This document shows, one piece after another, positions 41,401 to 53,400 of a stretch of DNA of 64,000 nucleotides (within the stretch, counting starts at the first letter, position 1; each line of letters begins with the position of its first letter). Under the pieces are notes generated by a model. The model was not told where the DNA came from, searched no databases, and saw nothing but the letters and a program-made list of their open reading frames with translations. The stretch covers positions 59,155,268 to 59,219,267 of the forward strand of contig NC_079324.1 of assembly GCF_029931775.1 (NCBI RefSeq). Reading direction: 5' to 3'. A program made the position numbers and the translations under genes. Source of the stretch: Euleptes europaea. Taxonomy: Eukaryota; Chordata; Lepidosauria; Squamata; Sphaerodactylidae.

Positions 41401-44400
41401 GGTCACCACAACGCTGCTGCGACCTTGACAGCACTTAACACTGCTGCCTTTGTCCGAGTGCCTCTGGAATGGAACAGTCAAATGAAATAGATGCCTCCCT
41501 GGGCCCGTCACGTTTCAGTCCTTCCTCGGAGGGGCTCAGGATGGACTGAATTATTCTCCCTCCTTTCCCCTCTTTCCCCCCTTTCCCCCCTGCTCCTGAG
41601 CTCCTCTTGTGAGCTCCACAGCTGAGCGGAGATTTGAATACAGGCTTTGCAAGCATTAGAGAGAGCCAGCGTGGTGTAGTGGTTAAGAGCAGTGGTTTGG
41701 AGCAGTGGACTCTGATCTGGAGAACCGGGTTTGATTCCCCACTCCTCCACATGGGCGGCAGAGGCTAATCTGGTGAACTGGATTTGTTTCCCTACTCCTC
41801 CACATGGGCGGCAGAGGCTAATCTGGTGAACTGAGTTTGTTTCCCCACTCCTGCACATGAAGCCAGCTGGGTGACCTTGGGCTAGTCACACTCTCTCAGC
41901 CCCACCTACTGCACAGGGTGTCTGTTGTGGGGAAGGGAAGGTGATTGCAAGCTGGTTTGATTCTTCCTTAAGTGGTAGAGAAAGTCAGTATATAAAAACC
42001 AACTCTTCTTCTTCAAGTCCAGATGGGCAGCTGAATTTGTCTGTAGCAGCCAATAAAGCAGGAGCCTGGAGGCACCTGATAGGCTAGCAAGCATCAGCTG
42101 CTGTGAGTGGTGGTGTGCTGCATCAAATGCACAAAGTATAAGTTGCGGGAGGCCAGTGTGTGTATATTAACAACAAAATGGTGGCGAGATGGGAGAAAGA
42201 TGTTGCAAAGAAAGGATACTAGTCATGATGCATGCCTATTATGGTAGGTGCTATGGAGTGCAGGCAGGACAATGCTGCTGCGGTCATCTTGCTTGGGAGC
42301 TTCCTCAAGGCACTTGGTTGGCCACTGTGTGAGGAGACTGCTGGACTTGATGGGCCTTGGTCTGATCCAGCAGGGCTTTTCTTATGTTCTTATGTGTTAA
42401 GTGCCATCAAGTCCCGTCTGACTTATGGTGAGCCTGTGAATTAATAACTTCCCAAACATCCTGTCTTATCTTTAATAGCCTTGCTCAGGTCTTGTAAACT
42501 GAGGACCGTGGCTTCCTTCACTGAATCAATTCATCACCTCTTCTCCCTTTGCCTCCACCTTTTCCTAGCATTATTGTCTTTTCCAGTGAATTAACGGTCT
42601 GCCGGCTAATTAAGGCACCATTTCGATATCTTCTTTGGAATTATTTTTTCTGTTGGAGTCTAGCAATGTGCGTTCCTTCTCGCAAAACGTTGCCACTCTC
42701 ATAAGCGCTCTCCTTAGACCAACTGGGGTTCTTGAAAGAATTACCGCGTCATCGGCCTAGAGCAGTATATGTATATGCCTGTCCGTCAGTTTAGGAGGAT
42801 GAAAATCCAGTGCTTTCAACGAACTAACTAGATTGTTTATATAGTAGGCAAAAAGCTGGGGGGGTGAGAAGACAACCCTACCTAACTCCTCTATAGGTGT
42901 TTATGGGGGCAGTAAGATGCAAATAAGGGGACTTAGATACTGTTGAGCATGCCCTCCTGAACTGCAATTTTTATACATTACCCCGTTCGAGGTTTATTGA
43001 GCCCCTCTTATCGAGAATGGGACCTGACAGGGCAGGAGAAAGGATTGAGATGCTCCTACAAGGGGATAATCCTTCAATCACTCTTCAGGTTGCGAAATTT
43101 TGTATGGCAGCAATGAAAATTCAATGCCATAGAACAGCCTCTTAGCGCAATTGACAGATGTGTCCCAGCTGTAATTTTCTTTTTAAGTGTTATAAGACTT
43201 GGACTGTAATTCTTTGTAAGAATTTATTAGCCCATGTTTTCTGTTTTATCTTGTTTTATCTGGCTAAGCGCCCTAAATAAATTATCTATCTAGCAATGTG
43301 CAGTTCTTGTGTGCTGTTGTTTATCCCAGCCAGTCCTGAAAGAAGAAAAAAAGAACATTTAAATCATAAATCTGTGATCCAACTTTTCATGTACAGCTGA
43401 GATAACAAGGCCAAGGTCTCTGCCTGCCTGTCTGTGGTATGGGCATCATACTGGTCTCACGTAAGGACAGCTCTGGTCCTGTAGAAGAAGAAGAGTTGGT
43501 TTTTATATGCTGACTTTCTCTACCACTTCAGGGAGACGCAAACCGGCTTACAATCACCTTTCCTTCCCCCTCCCCACAACAGACACCCGGTGAGGTAGGT
43601 GGGACTGAGAGAGCTCTAACAGAGTTGTAACTTGCCCAAGGTCACCCAGCTGGCTTCGTGTGTAGGAGTGGGGAAACAAATCCAGTTCACCAAATTAGCC
43701 TCCACCGCTCATGTGGAGGGGTTTGATTCCACCGCTCCAAACCACCACTCTTAACCACTACATCACGCTGGCTCTGTTGTAAAGCACTTTGAAAGTGGTC
43801 CATAGCATACTATAATTTGTTGATGGTATTTGGCAAGGAACTTAATTTGTCTCTTGAACAAGTGACTTCAGTTGTCAGAGACAAATTAAGTCTCTGTGCT
43901 TTCCTGACAAGGTAGATTTCACCATCAGTTGTCTGAATGATGGGAGCTCCAATGCGCAAAGGAACGCAAAGGTGGTGGTGTTTTAAGGCACCACAAGGAT
44001 CCTGTTTGCTTATGCTGGCATAAGCAGACAAGATGTGAAGACGAGCTTTTTTTCTTGATAGAAACTAGAGCCAGGGATCTCCAACGTGGTGCCACACCTT
44101 TGGCGTTTGGCTGTGCCTGCTTTCCTCTTGATGCTGCTTTGGATCTGACGTTTTTCTCTTTTTGTAAGATTCTGGGGAGGGCATACAGTGACTGCAAAAT
44201 AGGACAGAAATATTTCCAATTCATTACACTGGAGTATATGCCCACTTGGGAGGTTATAATCCCGTCCCTTGCTACTTCTAAACTGCTCAAGAATAAGCTG
44301 TCTGGGCTATAGAATCATAGTGTTGGAAGGGGCCACCAGGGTCATCTAGTCCAACCCCTTGCACAATGTAGGAAATTCACAACTACCTACCCCCCCCCCA

Positions 44401-47400
44401 ACACACACACCCAGTGACCTCTACTCCATGCCCAGAAGATGGCCAAGATGCTCTCCCTCTCATGATCTGCCTAAGGTCATAGAATCAGCATTGCTGACAG
44501 ATAGCCATCTAGCCTCTGCTTAAAAACCTCCAGGGAAGGAGAGCTTACCACCTCCCGAGGAAGCCGGTTCCACTGAGGAACCCCTCTAACGGTTAGAAAA
44601 TTCTTCCTAATGTCTAGACGGAAACTCTTTTGATTTAATTTCTACCAAGTCCCTGTTAGTGTGACACACCTATTTTATATATTGTACCTCTTCGTCGTTT
44701 ACACCATGTATTCTACTCCCACCCTTTCCCCTAGAAGTATTTGGAGAGCCAGTGCGGTGTAGGGGTTAGTGTGTCAGATTAGGATCTGGGAGACCCACGT
44801 TCGAATCCTGGTTCTGCCACGGGAGCTCACTGAGTGACCGTTGGCCAGCCACACTCTCAGCCTTGTACAAGGAGAGGAGACCAACGTATGCCACTTTGGG
44901 TCCTGGTTAGAGAGAAAGGGGTCATGGAGTAGGGGTCACTGGGGATGTGGGTGGAGGTAGTTGGGAATTTCCTGCACTGTGCAGGGGGTTGGACTAGATG
45001 ACCCTGGTGGTCCCTTCCAACTCTATGATTCTATGAAAGGAAGAGTAAAATGAAGGACATAAACAAAACATGCTTGATTATATTTATCAGGCATAGGACA
45101 GGCCAAGGCTGAGACCGTGGGGTAACAAGAACCAAAACGAAAACACGTTGCGTTGTTACTGAAAGGCGTATGGATAGCATGGTTGCATAAGTTAGCATTG
45201 GCAACATGGGAATAGCTCATGGTGTTCCTCGGAAATTACTGTATTTAAAGGTATGATGATCCTAATCCGCTGCTCTAATTAAACGTAGTTAGTCAATTTG
45301 CCTCAATTTCACCTACGCCCCAAGTTAGCACTTCCTGAGCCCGGCTTACTTTCCTTGAAGCCATTTTTTCCTTTAGTCCTGGGTTGCCCGTTCTGAATAT
45401 GGCAAGCAACGGCTCCACATCTGAAGCTTGTGGTTTCTTCTTGGGCAGGGGCTGCAAAAATTGGGACTTGTGCTGTCGCTGGAGATGCAAATCCAGTGAC
45501 GATGGTGCGTCCACGTGGGGGGGGGATTCTCTGGTTTCCCCTCCCTATCATGCCCGCCATTCTTCTTCCTCCCCACAATCACCTGTGGCCTTTTTGCTGG
45601 CTTGCTTTAAGATAGATAGATGGATAGATGGATGGATGTTTTATCTGGCTAAGGGCCGTAAATAAACGAAGAAACACGGACTAATATATTCTTACAAACA
45701 AAGAATTACAGTCCTAGTCTTATAACACTTGAAAAGAGAAATAACAGCTGAGATACATCTGCCAATTGGGCTAAGAGACTGTTCTATGGCGATGAATTTT
45801 CATTGCTGCCGTGTAAAATTTCACAACCCGTGAAGCGATTGAAGAATTATCCCCTTGTAGGAGCCTCTCAATCTTTTCTCCTGCCCTGTCAGGTCCCATT
45901 CTCAATAAGAGGGGCTCAATAAACTATGTGTAAAAATTACAATTCAGGAGGGCATGCTCAGTCATTTATAAGTCCCCTGATTTACAGGGGCAGAATCTCT
46001 CCTCCCAGTAGATAGTAGCTGTATCACTATAGTGTGTTAACTCTATAGCGCTATAACAACTTCTGTTTTTTTTTTAAGCTGGCAAAATGTATTTCGGTGC
46101 TAGGGAGGAGGGAGGGGAAATGGCGGGGAGGTCTGGGGTAGGGTGTCCAAATCCAGGCTGGGAAACTCCTGGAGATTTGGGGGATGGAGCCTTGGGAGGG
46201 CAGGGACCTCAGTGGGGTGCAACGCCATAGAGTCTTATTTATTGGTTGATCATATTTGTGGTCCGCCCTCCCCAGCAAGCCGGCTCAAGGCGGATAGCAT
46301 CGTTTTATAACTTCAACCATAAAACAATAATAAAACTTACCATTAAAATCAAGCATTAAAACCAAACATTAAAACACTAATCATAGATGGCGGAAGAATC
46401 CTGCACCTCTGTGAGAGCCCGCACAGGCGGCTGCCCCTCGATAAGACTGTTTCAGATACCTAAAGGGGGAACACACATGAACACGTGAAGCCGCCTTATA
46501 CTGAATCAGACCCTTGGTTCATCAAAGTCAGTATTGTCTGCTCAGACCGGCAGCTGCTCTCCAGGGTCTCAGGCAGAGGTCTTTCACATCCCCTACCTGC
46601 CTGGTCCCTTTAACTGGAGATGCCGGGGATTGAACCTGGGACCTTCTGCATGCCAAGCAGAGGCTCTACCACTGAGGGGTGTGGAGGTCAGTATAGATGA
46701 TATTCACAACTGCGCTCAATTGTAGGCCTGGTAGAAAAGCTCTGTCTTACAGTCCCTGCGGACCGCCAGCACGTTCTCATCAGATGATCTTAATGTCCTT
46801 CGGGGGGTATACCAGGAGAGTGTACCCTCCAAGACATCCATTTTCTCCAGGGGAACTGATCTCTGTAGTCTGGAGATGTGCTGTAATTCTGGGGGACCTC
46901 CAGGTCCCCACCTGGAGCCTGGCATTCGTATGTGCCACTCTGAGCTTCTTGGAGGGGCGTTAATAGATAGGCGAGGTCGGTTTATTGTAAATTCCAACAG
47001 AGAGCCATTTCTTTGGTTACAGTAACGGTGAAACAGCCACTGGTTGGCAACAGGGGCCTAATTACTTTTTTAGCTTTGGAACTCTTCTAGAAGTGGGGGA
47101 GAGGAAATTGCCCCACTTATATCTCATAACTTCATAAGAAAGGCCACTCTGGATCAGACCGAGGTCCATCAAGTCCAGCAGTCTGTTCACACAATGGCCA
47201 ACCAGGTGCCTCTAGGAAGCCCCCAAACAAGACGGCGGCAGCAGCATTGTCCTGCCTGTGTTCCACAGCATCTAGTTAACAGGCATGCTCCTCTGGTCCT
47301 GGAGAGAATAGGGATGCATCATGACTAGTAGCCATGAATAGCCATGATTTTGACTAGTAGCCATGAATAGCCCTCTCCTCCATGAGCATGTCCACTCCCC

Positions 47401-50400
47401 TCTTTAAAGCCTTCCAAGTTGGCAGCCATCACCGCATCCTGGTGCAGGGAGTTCCACAATGTAACGATGCGTCATGTGAAGAAAGACTTCCTTTTATCTG
47501 TTTTGAATCTCTCACCCTCCATCTTCAGCAGATGATCCCGCCTATAGTATTATGGGAGAGGGAGACAAACTTCCCCCTGTCCGCTCTCTCCATACCAGGC
47601 ATCATTTTATAGACCTCTTATCGTGTCTCCCCTTAACCGCCTTCTTTCCAAGCTAAACAACCCCAAGCGTTTTGACCGCTCCTCATAGGGCCGTTGCTCT
47701 AGCCCCCTGATCATTTTGGTTGCTCTTTTCTGCACCTTCTCAAGCTCTGCAATATCCTTTTTTTGGATAACTTCACTAATTCTTAAGTATTGCCCTTTCT
47801 TTGGAGTGCTATTATTTACATATTTTTATATACAGTTGGTAAATGTCACACGGTGTTTCCAGCTGTTTCTCTCCACACCCTCTTTTATATTTGAAATGTG
47901 GAAGGATGGTCCGTCCCTGTGTGGCCCACACGTTCCCAGCAAAGGTCTTTGGGTTGCCACATTCTGGTTGTTCCCCTGCTTAAGGTCATCCACTTGGCAT
48001 CTATTAGAGCCCATTTCTCATGGGACCAGCCCCCCTGAGAAGATGGGGGGGTCACTGCTTAGAGGTTTTTAGGAGGCCCTGTAACTCTTTATTTGCAAGA
48101 GTTTTTAGTGGGGTTTAAGCTACAGGTGTTTGGGTGTGTGTGTTAGGGTTGCCGTGTCCCTCTTCGCCACCGGTGGGAGGTTTTGGGGGCAGAGCCTCAA
48201 GAGGGCGGGGTTTGGGGAGGGGAGGGACTTCAATGCCATAGAGTCCAACTGCCATGGCGGCCCTTTTCTCCAGGGGAACTGATCTCTGCCGGCTGGAGAT
48301 TAGTTGCAACAGCAAGAGATCTCCAGCTAGTACCTGGAGGTTGGCAACCGTCAGGGGACAAATGCAGTTTTACTGTATTTTATTTTTGGAATTTAAACCA
48401 CCTTTGAGTCATAAGGAAAAGGTGGGGCATAAATAGTTCAATAAATACCAAATTGTGTGCCCCTAGAAATGGGCCAGCGTGGTGTAGTGGTTAAAGGGTC
48501 AGACCAGGACCTGGAAAACTCAGGTTCAAATCCCCACTTGCTCCACGGAAGCTTGCTTGGTGACCTCGGGCCAGTCCCATACTCTCCGCTTCGACCCTGG
48601 CAAGTATTTGGATGGGAGACCTCCAAGGAATACCAGGGGTCTGGCTCAGAGGCAGGCAATGGCAAACCACCTTCAAATGTCTCTTGCCTTGAAAATCCTA
48701 TAGGGTTGCCATACGTCAGGTTCTGTTGAGTCCAAAGCACCCACACACACACACAGGGGGAGGTTGCCTGTTTGATCTCTGTGTGAGTTGCTGTTACGGA
48801 GCTGGCCTGTCCTGCAGCGGGTTCCTCAGAGGACTGGTAATTCTTACTCTTCTGCTCTCTCAAAATAAATCCCGGAACTGTTCCTCTGACTTTCTGTCCC
48901 CATGATTAGGAGCTTTGGAAAAGCTGGACGGGTTTCTCAAAGGGTTGCGGAGTCCCTTGGAGAGTTTCTGATGGTTCCCAGAGCACGTTGATAGCGTTGC
49001 CTCTTCAGCTGTGTTTCTAAACCAAACTGCAAGAACTATTTGGAGACGTAATTGAGATTTGTGAAATTATTCAAAGAACAGAGAGAGTAGATGGAGATAA
49101 CAGCACACCATGAGATTGATGCGGAAATAGATTAGTGTCTCTGACTCAATCCTTGTGAGCCAGTGGGGTGTAGTGGTTAAGAGGATTTGGGAATCCTCGC
49201 TTTTGGGGGACTTTGGGCCAGTGACACACTCTCAGCCTAACCTCACAGGGTTGTGAGAATAAAATGGAGGAAGAAGAAGAAGAGTTGGTTTCTTTATGCT
49301 GACTTTTTCTACCACTTAAGGAACAATCAAACCGGCTTGCAATCATTTTCCAGACACCCTGTGAGGTAGGTGGGGGTGAGAGAGCTCTAAGAGAGCTGCG
49401 AATAGCCCAAGGACACCCAGCTGGCTTCGTGTGGAGGAGTGGGGAAACCAACCCAGTTCACCAGATTAGTATCTGCCACTCATGTGGAGGAGTGGGGAAT
49501 CAAGCCCGGTTTTCCAGATTAGAGTCCACCTCTCCAAACCACCGCTCTTAACTACTACACCACGCTGGAGAACAGCGTAAGCTGCTTTGGATCTTCACTG
49601 GGGAGAAAGGCGAGGTACAAGCGCAGTCAGTAAATAAATACATTTTGGCCTTATGGGAATCCAAGTGATTGTCAGCCCCACAGAGCCCATGGAATTTGTC
49701 TGGACGGGAGGGGGCAAGCCTGTTCCACTAAGGAACTGCTGTAACTTAGAAAATTCTTCCTAATATTTAGCCGGAAACTCTCTTGATTTTATTTCAACCG
49801 GTTGGTTCTGGTCCGACCTTCTGGGGCAACAGAAAACAACTCGGCACCATCCTCTAAATGACAGCCCTTCAAGTTCTTGAAGATGGTTATCATATTTCAG
49901 TCTTCTTCTCTTCAGGCTAAACACACCCAGCCTTTCCTCATAGGACGTGGTCTCCAGACCCCTCACCATCTTCGTTGCCCTCCTCTGGTCATGTTCCAGC
50001 TTGTCTACATCCTTCTTAAATTGTGGTGCCCAAAACTGAACACAGTACTCTAGGTGAGGTCTAATCAGAGCAGAGTAAAGCGAGACCATCACTTCGCGTG
50101 ATCTGGTCACTATGCTTCTGTAACAGACTGAAACCTTGGAATTAAATCAGGACACGGTGACAGCCCTTCAAATACTTGGTTTCTACCTGTTGGGCTGCCC
50201 TGGCTGGGATCTCAAGTGCCAGCGGTGCACCCAGACGTGCCTTCGGACTGTTGCTCGCGTGAAGGTCGGTGCAACTGATTAAATCCAGCCTCTGTTTACT
50301 TCAACCTGCCCTTAACCCCCCGTTGCCTTCCTTGTCTTCACAGAATGTCAGGATACAGCCCGACACCATGTTTTTTCACCTGTGGAAAGACCTCCCAGTC

Positions 50401-53400
50401 CCTTTCTACTTCTCAATCTATTTGTTCGAGGTGCTCAATCCGGATAAAGTTCTTGTGGGTATGAAGCCAGCAGTACAGCAACGTGGACCTTACGTCTACA
50501 GGTTTGTGCTCATCCTCTCCGTTGGTCTCTCGCGTGAGTTGTTGTTGATTTTGCTGTCAAATCCCAAACAATTTATGGCATCCCTGTGGGGTTTTCGGGG
50601 AAAGAGAGTAACAGGGATGGTTTGCCTTCTTCTCCCTCTGCACAGCAACCTTGGACTTCCTTGGTGGGCTCCCATCCAAGGACTAACTTGGGTGTTCCTT
50701 ATTAGATGCCATACACTGCTCGTTTGTGTTGCATTTATTTGGTAATTTGCCTTGAGAGCCTTATTGTTGAAGTAAATATGTAAATCCACATCTGTCCAGT
50801 TCAAGTCAGACAATCTGTGAACTGTTCTGCCCTGGTCCTAATGAAAGGATTGCAGTCATGTCTGTGTACAGCACAGACGTGTTTTGGGTGGATTGAGATA
50901 GGAAGAAAGGCAAGAGAAACCTGCCTTACATCTCTGATAGATTGTGACACTCTTAAGAATGCCACCATATTCTTGTAAACCTACTTAGGCAGATTATAAA
51001 TACCTGCAGTACTTCTTGGTCGAAGGAACAGTGCTCAGCCCTAGAAATTCCTGTAATTGTAGTGCTCAATCTTCCCCGTCTGTTCTTTCCACATCTGTTT
51101 AGATCCTTCAGCCAAGGTAATTAACAGCTCAGTCCAAAGGAGGGGGGCTGAAAGTTACGAGGAGGAGGCGTAGCACCGGCATAAATACCACTTGCGCCAG
51201 TGAAAAAGGCACTTGCGCCAGCGCTGGGGAACGGCGCAGCAGCGCCACGCTTGGATTCCAGGGCAGCCGGGGCAGCACATCTCTAGCACGGGCTGGCGCT
51301 GGCACCAGAGGTGTTCCTGGGGACGGGGCTGGCAGTAGCTCCCTGCGCCCTTTTGCCCTGGGAAGGGCCACATTTGCCGGTGCGAATTTACGCTGGCAAA
51401 ATCATGGGCTCAGCCCACGGAGCTGCATACAGCTGAGAGGTGATACGATCACCATCTTCAGGTACTTGAAAAGCTGTCATAGAGGATGGTGCTGAGTTGT
51501 TTTCTGTTGCCTCAGAGGGTCAGACCAGAACCAACGGGTTGAAATTAAATCAAATGAGTTTCCATCTAGACATTAGGAAAAAATTTCTAACCGTTAGAGC
51601 AGTTCCTCAGTGGAACAGGCTTCCTCGGGAGGTGGTCAGCTCTCCTTCCCTGGAGGTTTTTAAGCAGAGACTATATGGCCATCTGTCAGCAATGTTGATT
51701 CTGTGGCCTTAGTCAGATGATTAGAGGGAGGGCATCTTGGCCATCTTCTGGGCTTGGAGTAGGGATCACTTGTGGGTGGAGGTAGTTTGGAATTTCCTTC
51801 ATTGAGTAGGGGGTTGGACTAGATGATCCTTGTGGTCCCATCCAACTCCATGATTCAATTATTCCATTCTATGATCATGACTGGAGATGGCAGGGATTGA
51901 ACCTGGGATCTTCTGCATGCCAAGCAGATGCTCTGCTACTGAGCCACAGCCCGTCTCCTTCTTGTGAGGGAGAGCTCACCACCCACCAAGTCTGGTTCTA
52001 TTGCCAGACTGTTCTCCTCTTGTTCTCCTGCAGTGCATCATCGGGTATGCCCATAAATGATGTCAAACGATAATGGAGGGCAACAGAAGTGAGGCCGTCT
52101 GAAGCGGACGGTGACAGCAACAAGTAGACTAGGAAAGCAATTAAGGTTGGGCCATCTTTAGTGTTTGGTCAACTGAAGTTCTGGAATTGCCCAGTGTCCC
52201 TGTATCTTTGAAGAAAGCTGATGGGAAGAAAATAGATTCCTTTGAAATGTGGTGTTGGAGTGTTAGGAATACCGTGGTCTGCCAAAAAAAAACCAAATCA
52301 GTGGGTTATAGATCAAATCAAGCCTGAACTGACCCTAGAAGCTAAAATGACTAAACTGAGGCTATCGTATTTTGGTCACGTCATGAGACGACAAGAGTCA
52401 CTGGAAAAGACAGTCATGCTAGGAAAAGTTGAGGGCAGCAGGAAAAGAGGAAGACCCAACAAGAGATGGATTGACTCAATCAAGGAAGCCATGGCCCTCA
52501 ATTTGCAGGATCTGAGCAAGGCTGTCAAAGATAGGACGTTTTGGAGGACTTTGATTCATAGGGTCGCCATGAGTCGGAAGCGACTTGACGGCACTTAACA
52601 CACAACACACACACACACACACACACTGTATCTTCTTTGGTCTTGTGAAGATTTATGTTGCAGGGACTGAGCTTACATTATGCTTACACTTTGTTTTAAG
52701 ACAAACAAAACCTCTCGGCTTCATATCCCTTAAAAATTCCGCTTTCAAGAAGTCCCTCTTACCGGAACTACACTGTCCTTCTCTCTATCTTGCAGGTAAT
52801 AAATTAGATACTGATGGAAGTTGGGTTTCTCTTGCAGGGAATACAGGGAGAAAAACAATATCACCTTCCACGAAAATGGTACCGTCTCCTACCGGGAGTA
52901 CCGGCATTTCCACTTCCAGCCGGACATGTCAAACGGGACAGAAGAGGATTATGTTTTGATACCGAACGTCTTGGTGCTGGTAAGAGCTTTAGTAGAACAG
53001 ATAAGCTGGTTTCAGCCTGTGTGCAAATTACTCCACAGGAGCACAATGGAAGAAAATAAGTGCACGATGATGGGCAGAATACAGTTTCCTGAAAATCGCC
53101 TGCTTTCACTTCATTGACATCGAGTCTTCATTGAAGGAAGACTCGAATCCGTAACCCGCAGTCCAAACTACTGCATTCCTTTTTATCACCCCCTTCTCTG
53201 TTGTGTATAAACCAGGCCTACTTCAAAATGATTAAGCTACTTCCATGCTGATTAGGAAGCTGAGATTTGTTACATCTGTAACCCCAGGTTTATCTTATTG
53301 CAACTAACGTCTGAAAAGGGATTTTCATTTTTGGCATCTAGCAATTTTTTTCAAAAAGCGTTATTGAGCTAGGGCCCAGCGAGTCATGACAGTACCCGTG

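Noticed and set aside
52242-52598. A host gene encoding [16 protein letters not shown]
   Set aside because: It is the end of a BovB-type LINE ORF, followed by the BovB tail and AC repeat.
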